The translations under genes and the position numbers were made by a program. The notes beneath the pieces were generated by a model that was given only the letters and a program-made list of their open reading frames with translations, ran no database searches and was not told where the DNA came from. Positions 53,117 to 62,946 of a DNA stretch of 64,000 nucleotides are shown here, piece after piece (position 1 is the stretch's first letter; each line of letters starts with the position of its first letter). Source of the DNA: Apiosordaria backusii. Taxonomy: Eukaryota > Ascomycota > Sordariomycetes > Sordariales > Lasiosphaeriaceae. The DNA lies in contig JAUKTV010000002.1 in assembly GCA_030549205.1 (NCBI GenBank), positions 3,224,001 through 3,288,000 on the forward strand, written 5' to 3'.

Positions 53117-54044
53117 ATGTTGTGCAAGTGCCATTACTGCACCCGTCTCAGAGACGAAACCAACCAATCCAATTCAGCAACCGGGAACTCCCCCAGACCT
53201 GCCATCATGACGAATACCCCTCGCCCTAATCGTTATAATAACCAACACCTGCGCGATTCTTATCAGACTCCCGTTCACAAACGCAACCAAGCCTCAGAGA
53301 ACAACCCAAACAACCAAACTCACCCTCTGAACAGCACCACCAGCACCGCCGCCGCCTCAGAGTACACCCTCCCCAACCCCTTCACCAACATAACCACCAC
53401 CATCAGCAACTTCTTCTTCTCCGCCCAACCAGTCGGCAACAACACAGAAAACAACCACCCAACCCCCCCAACCGCATCAACACCATCATCGCCGACATCA
53501 CCAACACCATCCGCGGTCTCTGGCCCGTCCAGTCAACACCCAACAGTCAACAACAAACCACCCCCGCCAACCCCATCACCGACCTCACCAACCTCGACGC
53601 GATGTTTGCCGAGATGAGGGAGTACATCAAGGAGGAGAATGCCGCGATGAGGGCGTATATCGATGAGAAAGCGGGCGAGATACGGAAGCAAATCGGCGTG
53701 GAGCGTGATGCGTTGAATTATGAGATTGCGAAGATGTGGGCTTTTTTGGGGGGGTTGGGGTGGAGGAGGAGGAGGAGGAGGAGATGGAGCAGGAGGAGAG
53801 GGGGGATGGTGCTGCTGCTTTTGACGAGGGTAATGAGGACCAGGGAGGAGGTGATGATCAGGGAGAAGAAGATGATGAAAACCGGGAGGGGAGTGTTGAG
53901 GACTGGGATGTGAGGCGGGAGTGGTATGAGCTCCGGGGGTGGGATGAGGGCCGGGAGTGGGATGAGGGCCGGGAGTGGGATGAGGACCGGGAGTGGGATG
54001 AGGACCGGGAGTCATTGTCGAAGCCGGATGATGATGACTGGTGA
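53117..54044 (+). CDS. hypothetical acidic/coiled protein, frame broken twice
   Basis: Not recognised. From the ATG at 53117 (MLCKCHYCTRLRDETN, with a C-x-C-x2-C cluster) an Asn/Thr/Pro-rich region runs to a C7 run at 53463-53469. One added C joins it to NRINTIIADITNTIRGLWPV and then LTNLDAMFAEMREYIKEENA, a coiled-coil-like segment. A G7 run at 53748-53754 breaks it again; one added G leads to an acidic tail (VGVEEEEEEEMEQEERGDGA) with an 18-bp coding repeat (WDEGRE/WDEDRE), ending at 54044. Corrected length about 309 residues. As written it stops at 53617. The coiled-coil segment reads far better than chance, so I think this is a real gene, or the remains of one. Confidence 0.55.
53941..54012. 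repeat. 18-bp coding minisatellite, 4 copies
   Basis: Four head-to-tail units of GGGATGAGGGCCGGGAGT start at 53941, 53959, 53977 and 53995. The last two have GGACC instead of GGGCC. They encode two WDEGRE and two WDEDRE repeats in the acidic tail of the preceding gene. Near identity of the copies suggests recent expansion. Confidence 0.9.
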
Positions 54045-57000
54045 AGGGGTCTATGTAAATTGAGTAAATACCTAAGGGGGGGATAACAAGAAAAGAAAGA
54101 GGATCGGGTTTGGTTGGGTTGGTTTATATGCTCTTTGGTTCGGTTTCTATGGGTTTGGTATTTGTTTTAGTGGTTGGGACTTTTTCACTTTGGGGTCTGC
54201 TTTGGGAAATCGTTTTGGAATTTTGCTTTGGAGTCTTGCCTTGGAGTTTTGCTTTGGGATTTACTTTGGGATTTACTTTGGGATTGCTTTGGACTGGATT
54301 AGGTGGATCTTTCCTCTTGAGATCCCCTTGGGGTAATTACCTACGTTGTAGGTAATTGTCAGACTTATACTATACCTGGTGAGCAAGACACAGGGCAGTG
54401 GTCTTATTGACCGGGGAATACATAGGTATCCTCGATGGTTTTAGTTTTACTTCGATGGTCACAATAAAAGCATACACAGATAGCCCAGGGAAACCCCCCC
54501 CCCCAAAAAAAAAAAAAATTGGTCCCTGGCACTCTTACAACTCCCCCAAGTGAAATTGTGTGCAGTAAGGTAGTTCAGTGTCTTGTCAAGATGGATTGGC
54601 AGGTCAGATGCTGTCGATTGGCAGACATCTGTATGCCTACCTACTAGGAAACCGGTACACTCTCCTTGTCTCTTTCAACAATGAGGCTCGAGACACAAGA
54701 CTAAACCTGAAGAATAAGGGACGGCGATATAAGAAAGGATACACTTGCAACAAACCCACAGAATTTCCCCAACAGCAGACCATGGCGGCGGCACAGTTCA
54801 CACAGATTGGCATGGTTTTAAATACTCAAGACAGACACGGCATCAAGCCGACCCTAATCAAGGTCCCGGAAGGCTGCAGGATCGGGTCGGGCAACTAGCT
54901 GGTCTTGGTTCCGGCCTTCTTCCTGTGTCTAATGGTTGTTGTATGTGCCGGCGTGCATTTACCTTTAAGGCCTTTGCGTGTGTGGAATTCGGATGGGGGG
55001 TGCTGTGCCGCAATCTCCAAACTTCTTTTTTGGAGATCTGAAAGTTGGGGGGATCTGAAACGAAACATCACCTTTCCAAGCCCCTAAGCCCTCGACCTGA
55101 CCCGACCACTCCTGGCCTGGCCAGGTGGCCGCTTTGGGCTGCAGAGCATAGCCTTACAAGGCTGCATTCCCATTGAGGAACTAACGAAGAGAGAGAATAT
55201 CGTCATCGGTGTGATCGGCTAGGAACAGGCTGTGTCAAATGCCGGAGACTGACTTGAGAGTAAGGTGTGCTGTGCCTCGGACAGGAGTGTCTCGACCTTG
55301 GTCAGTAAGTAAACAGATGTCCCAGTGAGTGCTGGTGACATCATCCTCGCGATATCTTGCCATTCTTCCAAACCTGTTGTTGCTACTGTGTACTACCATG
55401 TGAAGTTTACCCCTGGCCCCCCTATCTTTTTCCCGCGGCTCATTCCCCCTGTTGATCGTTACCGGCAAAAAGTCAACAAACGCTTTTCCCTCTGCCTTGT
55501 CTGCCGCCCGTTGTCGGCTCATCTCCGTCATCCACGGCAGGACTTTTTCTCACCGAGCCCTCGGTTCGAAGGAAGAGGATACAACTCTGGAATGTAACAC
55601 CGGTGAAGAAATCTTCACCTCGGCGGTGAGTGGAGCATCATACGGAGCATAAAGAAAACGATGGGCACGATGGAACGCCAGAATTACGCGATCGGAGGGC
55701 AGACCCAGAAGACTGACCCAGGATTTGTGTGTGTTCGGTTCCGCAGCGTAATAATAAATACTCCTGACGGCGGTTCTGTCTCCGGAAGGTGAGTGAAAAA
55801 AAAGATATTTTTGTGAGGCGTGTAGCAACGGTGGTAGACAGAAGGAAAAGCGGGTGACTTACCCCGAAATCTGGCAAAAAGTCACGAGGACTAAGGACAA
55901 TGTGTCTGTAATTGTCGGTGATTATATTGTGTTGATGGCAGAGTGAAGAATCAGATATCAGCAATCTGTGGTTTAATACGGCATTTGCTTCTTTCCCAGC
56001 CCCTGTGATAAACATCAACCGGGGATGGGTCAAGATATTGATTGCTTTTGACAGGCAAAAACATGACACATCGCAATCCAGTTCTGAAGCCGGAGGAAGC
56101 CGGAGAGAGTTGACGGTGGACGGAGACATCAACCGAAGAGAGTTAAGAGTCAAATGACAAGCCGTCTCTGCGCGGATCCACGACACAGCGATCAAACAGC
56201 GCGCGGTTGGAGTCTTTTGTTGGGGGAAGATCGCTGGTCTTGGCGCAGCTCCCGGGAGACGGGAAAATCTGGGGAAGCGGTCAGGGCAATCTCCAGCCAA
56301 GTGAGCCAAGCACACGCCCGGGGAAGCACTGTTCGCTAGCCGGCAAACGGCGCCGATTTTCCTGACAGGGTTGGAAATGGCACACCGAGGTTCCAGAAGC
56401 TTTCTTGAAACGGCCGAGTGCAACGGCATGAGGCACCATGCTGGAGAGGTGGGAAAATCATGCCTTTGACATCAGATGAAGTGATATCCGAGATGTTGTG
56501 AGAGGAGAAAGGAGACTTCGTAAACATTCCGAGTGTTGCTGGAATTGTGCCCGATCCAGAGCAACCTGACTCAGATGGGGGATCAAAAGGGATAACCCCC
56601 CACGGAAGCGTGCTGACAAAGTAACGTTGGTGCCGACGTGCTTGCGCCGCCTTCATCGCCCATTCGAAGCAGAAAATAGGTACGTAGGCGGCGTCATCGT
56701 ATAATCTGAGGGACCTCCAAAGGTTCGACCGCCATGGAGGCCCGAGTTCATGCGCCGCCTCCCAAATGTCGGAGCATCCACGAACAGACAGATCGTGATC
56801 CAAGCTCCAGCTGAAGCCGCGCCAATCCAGTCCGTGGCCAGCAGGGTTAGAGAAATGCCGTGACAATTGCTGGGAATTAGTGTCGGAGCGAGATACCGCG
56901 AACGTCCATGGATCATTCTTGACTGAAAAGAAAATGGTCGGTGAGCTGTGGCACCACTCAGGCTGACACGGTTGGTTTGTACGCCAACGCCGCAAGGGAA

Positions 57001-58284
57001 AATGGAAGATGGAACGTGTCACGGGCAGGATGAGGCAACAGTGTTTTCTGAGGAGAAAGGAGCTGAGTCAAAAGGTCTTCCCCACATTTCCCCATGTACC
57101 CCAGACGGAATTTCCGGTGCCTCCAAGGGCTGCACCCCACTCTCAGCATGGCTCCCCACAGAGTTTTTACAGGGCGAGAGGGTGCATCAACTGTTGCTCT
57201 CACCACTCACAACCGGCTGTCTTTACCGCCTGTTTGTGTTTGTTGCGACCAACAACTTTCCAGAAGACTCGCTCCGAGGAGGCCGTAAACCACCATGGCT
57301 ACGACAGGCTGAAGATCCGGCCCTTGGCGCCACTTTAGACCGTCGTCGGCAGTGCGCTAGCTCTCTCTCTCTCTCGTGTCCCCTCATTCTCCCAAACACT
57401 GACGCCTTCGGTGGTAACAGCTCTGGTATGGAACGCTCGGAGAGAAGAGCAGCCCCTTTTGTCCTCGTCGTCCGATCTCACCATTGGGGGTGTGCCTGAT
57501 GCGATGCAAGCTCCCAGGACCAGCGGGTTGGCCCCCAAACAGCCCAGCCCTGTCGCTGTACTGAGTACTGTACCCAAACAACACGCTTTGAGCATTCCAC
57601 CTGGTGTGATGGCACGCTGAAGGCTGAACGAATTTGGAATAAAACAACAAGACAAACAAACAGCACACCGCTAGAGAGGGGGTTGGAGGTGAAAAATTCT
57701 TCTCCCTTTTTCGTGTTTGCTTTTTGTTGCTGGCTTTCTGATATGTCCGTTCCCGTCCCTTGCGGACACAAATTCCAAGACACCTCGGACCTTTTGGAAA
57801 TTCTGGCAGGTCTGGGGTCGTGAAAAGTACAAGGTACTTGGACAGAGTCCGTGGGAGCCATCCGTACCCTCCCACCTTCCCCAGAATTCCACAGTTCCCA
57901 CTGGGCCCGCCCCGAGAATTCTCATCAATCTGGCCCCCTGTCTGCCTGTCCCCCCTGCTCCCTGTCCAAGGGCCGGGTCGGTCTGGTCTCTTGCTTTTTC
58001 CCTGGCCGGGCCTGCTACATAAAGACTCCGTTGGTCTCAGGACTCCCAACTTGCTTCTCTGTTTCTTTTCTTACACTGCCTCAAGCAACACAAAATATCT
58101 CCAAGAAACACATTAATACTCAGGCCTTGGTCGCTCTTCCTGCCCTTCGCTTGTCTCAACACACTTGCCTTCAAACAAGTCGCCATATCAAGACCATCAG
58201 ACCTCTCCCATACTACCCTACAAGATCTTCTTCATACCAAACTCTTCAACAAACAACCTCACCAACCCTCACAACACAAGCATA
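54045..58284. other. 4.2-kb gene-poor interval
   Basis: No gene supported. It contains the TTTGG-type array at about 54188-54296, a C11/A14 homopolymer pair near 54497-54522, and a CT run at 57361-57375. Minus-strand frames at 55638-56429 and 56336-57022 are fairly long but overlap each other out of frame and show no domain. A 39-codon frame at 54782 has a good start context only. Confidence 0.45.
54188..54296. repeat. degenerate 12-14-bp array (GCTTTGGGATTT type)
   Basis: Short units such as CTTTGGGATTTA and GCTTTGGAGTTTT recur every 12-14 bp, starting near 54188. The clearest are two exact copies of CTTTGGGATTTA near 54252-54275. The array lies just downstream of the preceding gene, on the G/T-rich strand. 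Confidence 0.7.
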
Positions 58285-58518
58285 ATGCCTGTCTCTCAGA
58301 TCGCCGCTCCCATCCCCATCCCGGCCGCGCGCCAGCCTCTGGGCCTCATCACCACCCAAGAGCTCTTCGCCAGCCTCAATGCCACCCTCCAGTCCAAGTC
58401 CAACCAGCTGGTGACGCCCAGCCACCACATCCAAGAAAACGACTACTCTGTCCCGGCTGCCCCCCCACCGTCCCCCATCGGCTACAGAGACCACTGGCCT
58501 TCGTCCATCCGCCGCTAA
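58285..58518 (+). CDS. short codon-biased protein, 77 aa
   Basis: Not recognised. The frame starts MPVSQIAAPIPIPAARQPLG and contains LITTQELFASLNATLQSKSN before a Pro/Ser-rich end (PPPSPIGYRDHWPSSIRR). Codons are strongly biased to C-ending ones (ATC, CTC, ACC, GCC, CAG, AAG), the pattern of highly expressed fungal genes. Upstream are a TACATAAAG element near 58016 and a pyrimidine/A-rich leader of about 260 bp typical of a strong fungal promoter. No signal peptide or helix. The next gene, on the opposite strand, is 3.5 kb away. Confidence 0.6.
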   Translation: MPVSQIAAPIPIPAARQPLGLITTQELFASLNATLQSKSNQLVTPSHHIQENDYSVPAAPPPSPIGYRDHWPSSIRR

Positions 58519-61500
58519 ATCTTTTCTTTTCAACACAGTCACATCTCTGGCAAGGCGTTATGGCTTTTTTGATCACTTGAGGGATGAGCAGACCGGATGC
58601 GGATATTGATTACACTTTTGTACACCACTACCACAACATTTTACTTCTACACCAACAACTTACATCTACCTGGTCTGCTCCTTACACACACGGCGTTTCA
58701 CAATTTGGGTCTTGAGGGTTTGGAATTATGGGAACTAGCAACGCTATCCTAAGTGAGCAAGCATGGAGTTGGATCATCAAAAATTTGGAAGATATCAACA
58801 GTCGACGTCGACTGACTACTGGGAATAATTTGGCTTTTGTTTTGCTTTGTCATGTTATTATTACATCCCACTTAGGAGGGGATCACTTCCCGAGGGGGAT
58901 TAGCTGGTCAAGAATACACACAGCTTCAACTACACACTATTACCTATCAAGAAATTCGTGATGTGATTGTGATGGACTACAAGTGATAGTGATGATCGTG
59001 CATGAAAATCGCCATGTGCGCTGTTGAGAAAAGTAAAGTGTAAAACTAGGTCACAACCGAACAGCACAGCGAGCGGCAAACTCGGTTTTTTTTCCTTTCT
59101 TGACCTCTTTGCAAGTGGTTACCTTGTGGAGGCGGCAAGGCTCGGACCTGGGGTTGGACAAATTTGCACAGTGAGACACCAATGGGAGTTTGTGGACCCT
59201 TTTTTAGGTTGACAATCTCAGCCAACGAGAAAGAAGTTCACATTGCACAAGACTCACCTAAACCAGACCAGACCGGGCCAGAACCGAATAAGACTGCCCG
59301 TTGAAACTTTTTGAGGAACTGGGGAATACGGGGTAAGTAACATGGTGAGCTGCACAACCAACAGAGCTATTGAACTAAGTGAGCGGTGACCAGCATATCA
59401 CCGACGATGGACTGCATGCTTGAAGTTTAATGGTCAATATTGTTGAATATTGAACCAACCAGCAAAAAAGCAGCTCAGTGATGGACCTATCATCACCATC
59501 ATGCTTCTCAAAGAGGCAAAACCCCCCCAAAGCCCACCTCGACTCACTCACTCAACAAGCAACCGTGGTTGCCTATGCGGAGCCGACATTCTCGCAACGG
59601 TCCGTCTGGGGGGTAACATTGACCCTCCTCCAATCAATCATGAAGACCTCGAGCAGGTGAGGAAGCAACTACAACGGTCCCCGTATCTCGTATCAGCACT
59701 TCTCAGCCCCTCCGGAAGATAATGTTCTGATATCGCGACATTCCCGTCGACTCTACAAAGTAGCTACCTATCCCAGGTCGCCGACCTACTCGGTGTCCGT
59801 TCTTGACATACCTGATGCCCGTCTTACGCCTCTAACCTATTCGATGATATTCTATCAGCATGCCAACTCAGTATGGCTTTCCCTCCATAAAAGGTGTACC
59901 AAGCAGTCAGAAAATCCCCACCCAAGAATGTAAGAAGTATGTAAGCCGCGCAGCTGCAAGCAGGTACCGCATTACCGTCCGCATACCGCCCTACCATCCG
60001 CACACTATCCCCAAGCGCCGCTGCCGTCACCATTCCTCCCCTACTTTTAAACTCGCATATCCCAACATAGGTACAGTACCTTACGTCAGTCAGTAAGATC
60101 GATCGATCAGAAACCGCGGCGGTCGCGGCTGTGGCCTCTTAATCTTTCGCATGCCCAAGATACTTATCCGCCTAAGAGATATCTTACAGATGCCTTACAT
60201 ACACCCGCATCACCAACCCAAAATATGCATCCCGTGCTTTTGCAGCGCGCGGGATCCTCGGGACCCATCTCACCGGACCTCCAGTTACCCTCCCTACTTT
60301 TACCTTTCAAGGGATCGAATGAATGATGGGGGGATTGTGAAGTATAAGATATCGATCGGTCCGTTGACTCCCATCTTTTATTTCCCGACGCCGATGCCGA
60401 CCGAAGGGTCCGATACCGACAGGTTGCATCCAGTTGTTGGATTATACATTATGCATCGCACGGAACCAGACTACAGAACTGCACGAGCGTGGGGTTTTTC
60501 TATCTCTGTATCAGTCCCGTTCCTATCCAGGCCCTTCCCTATCAGTAGGTAACATCCGCATCAGCATCCACATTTGCATCAACATCTCCAAAATCCCCTA
60601 TCTTATCAACAGAAAGTGCTTCCAGAATGTCTGCTATGAACGATTCCCACCATCCCACCATCGGCCGGCAAGTGCGGGATTCATGAAAGGTAAAGGCAGA
60701 TAGGTATCCCTTGACGAGTAGCACAGACTCGGCCCAATTCTTCTTCAGCAGTTCTGTGTGGAAGTTGACAAAGTCAATCTCTCCCGCCCCACGAAAGTTC
60801 TATGCATCTTCCCCTCTATATTCCATCCATCTCGTCCCTATCTCTAACCCCGATATCCATGACCTTGCCTTGTCTTGTCTTGTCTTATGAAGAAATGTCC
60901 CGAATCATTCTCGTGTCTTTCTCGTATTGTTGGCACTCCCCGCGAGCAATGTTTCGTCTTGTCTTAGGCGGATGGATGACAGCACATCGGTGGCCTTTTT
61001 CTTCAGCCCCAGAAGGGAAAGTCTCAGCTCTGTGTATCTTGGCTGCGTAGCACGAGAGAAATAATCTCGTGGAATTCCCGCCATTTTTGTTTCCCCGCGC
61101 TTAACGTGGGAGAGAGACGGTTATCGATGACATCTTAATTATGGAATAGTGTACAGAAAATCGGATGTTGAATAACCATGAGGTGGGCGTCCACGCCCTG
61201 GACAAAAAAACTGGCACCGCTACATACACAGCCTACCACATAGACTACTAAATACAGGCGTCGCAATTGCATTTAAAGGCCTATTACACCATTTTAAGGC
61301 CTGACGACTATCTTTAAAGGTCTACTATCTTTGGACGCCTAACGGCTATCTTATGTGGTCTGTCAATTGTGTTTTGATGCCTGTTAAACACTTGCAGTAC
61401 CAGTTTTTTTGTCCATAGCGTGGCGTCGCAACCGAACGTGGGGAACGTACGTCGGATGTGGGATCAGATTAACCTCAACTTCCCCGTGGGGGTCATCACT

Positions 61501-61973
61501 CTCCATTTGGGGGTTAGAGAAGAAATACAGCATTCCGTACAATTGGGGGTCAACAATGGAAAACGTGGATGACAGCTGGGATCGGATAGGGTGGGTGGCT
61601 TGTGATATCGACCTGTTATCTGTCTCTTATGATCAAAGTATCTTTCTTCCGGGAGAGGATGTACACTCTACTTTTGCGCTCTTCGCGGGCACGGATGGGA
61701 CTTGATCCATCACCCTTCCGATAATGGCCATGTTTCTCTCTAGTCACGAGCTAAACACCCTAAAAAGGAAACAGCTCCCCTTCTCGCCTCTCAAAGTTGA
61801 TGTTATAATCTATTCTGAATTCCAAATCGCTATTATTCATCTGCTATCATTTCGCGCGCTTGCTCCGCGTTCATGGTATCCATCATTCGCTTGCTCTATC
61901 TCTATCTCGCCCACCCCCGACCTTCCACCCATCGTCCATTCAATTATCATCCATCTATTATACAAAAGCAGAC
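58519..61973. other. 3.5-kb gene-poor convergent interval
   Basis: No gene supported. It contains a CTTGT pentanucleotide run near 60865-60886, short ATC/GCATC repetitions near 60548-60590, and the 233-bp element with terminal inverted repeats at 61191-61423. The last 250 bp before the cytochrome b5 stop is probably its 3' UTR. Confidence 0.5.
61191..61423. mobile_element. MITE-like element with 27-bp terminal inverted repeats
   Basis: The left end 61191-61217 and the right end 61397-61423 are inverted copies matching at 24 of 27 positions, with an exact core TGGACAAAAAAACTGG. The 179-bp interior has no open frame. It is a degenerate array in which GGCCT/GGTCT/CGCCT cores recur about every 20-22 bp (near 61257, 61279, 61299, 61319, 61337, 61358 and 61379). 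No clear target-site duplication is visible; only a 3-bp CGT flanks both sides. The inverted-repeat core resembles Tc1/mariner ends in style, but the family is not established. Confidence 0.7.
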
Positions 61974-62285
61974 TTAAAGCTTCGCCTCCTCCTTCAGCGT
62001 CCCGACCTTGAGCTTCGCGCCCCACTTCTCCATGACGCCCTTGCTGTGGTACTTCCAGAACTGCTTCGTCGCGTCCTTGCCGGCCATGCGCTTGAGGATC
62101 TTGGCTCCACCGGGGTGCTCGTCGACAAAGTCTGCGAAAGTGTGTCAGCTACTATCCTATTATTGATCATAGAGCGACGGGAAGAACGTACTGGCAATCT
62201 CATAGACGCCATCATCAATGATGATGTACATGGACTTCTCGTCCTTGTGCTGGGCAACCTCGGCCTTGGTGATTTGAGCAGACAT
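61974..62285 (-). CDS. soluble cytochrome b5-like heme-binding protein
   Basis: A small heme electron-transfer domain, 83 residues. Two exons: 62285-62192 and 62131-61974, with a 60-bp intron (GTACGT donor, GCTGAC branch, CAG acceptor). The spliced core reads MYIIIDDGVYEIANFVDEHP then GGAKILKRMAGKDATKQF, with the HPGG heme-ligand motif; a second ligand histidine is expected in the WKYHSKGVMEKWG segment. There is no membrane anchor, unlike microsomal cytochrome b5, so it is probably cytosolic or a partner of a specific redox enzyme. Domain and intron fit the family well. Confidence 0.92.
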
Positions 62286-62946
62286 TTTGGAGTTTGGCTT
62301 GGAATCTGTGAAGATTGACTGAGTGTAGAGGTCGTAGGGGCGATACAGAAGTGAAGGTAGAGAGCGGTGTATAGTTAAAAGAAACAAAATGCTTGCTAAT
62401 TCCTTAAAGACAAGTGGTTGTTGCCAGGAGGATCCCCACCGACGATGCTCGGCTGGGAGGTCCCCAAGATCAACCTCGGCTCGGCTTAGCGATGGCAGAT
62501 GCGCGCGTGCACCGCCAAGACTTGGGGAAGTTGTCGAGAATTGTGGGGAACATCCTCCCCCGCAGACGTCATAACCGATCCCCGGATTTTGTGAACCGAT
62601 CTGGGCCAGGAACAGGAACAATAAGATGGAGTACGAGGGAAGGATATGTATTTCTATGTGTAGTGATACGAACTAGGTATGATAGCGAAGCCGAAACGTT
62701 GTTTCAAGCCTCATGATTACCAGAGCCTCTACACACCCCGATGTAACAGCACTCGCCCCAAAATATGATATCCCGCCGGACTCGAGTGCGTTCCTCCATG
62801 GCCCCTTTCTACACAGTATATCATGTTCGTTGTCTCTCGGTCACACCTCTTTCTGTTGCTCTCTTGTGCCAGCTTGATCCTGAGAAGTTCAAGGAACCAT
62901 AGCGGCCCAAAGTGAAATAATTTCTGCTGTCCGACACCTGATTCAC
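62286..62946. other. cytochrome b5 promoter / amidohydrolase 3' flank
   Basis: A 660-bp tandem spacer between two minus-strand genes. An open frame upstream of the cytochrome b5 ATG runs to 62621 but lacks family similarity and is leader or promoter. No other gene. Confidence 0.5.

Noticed and set aside
55638..57022. Two long minus-strand open frames (263 and 228 codons)
   Set aside because: They overlap each other out of frame, have no recognisable domain and composition like non-coding DNA. The first has many rare codons and no good start.
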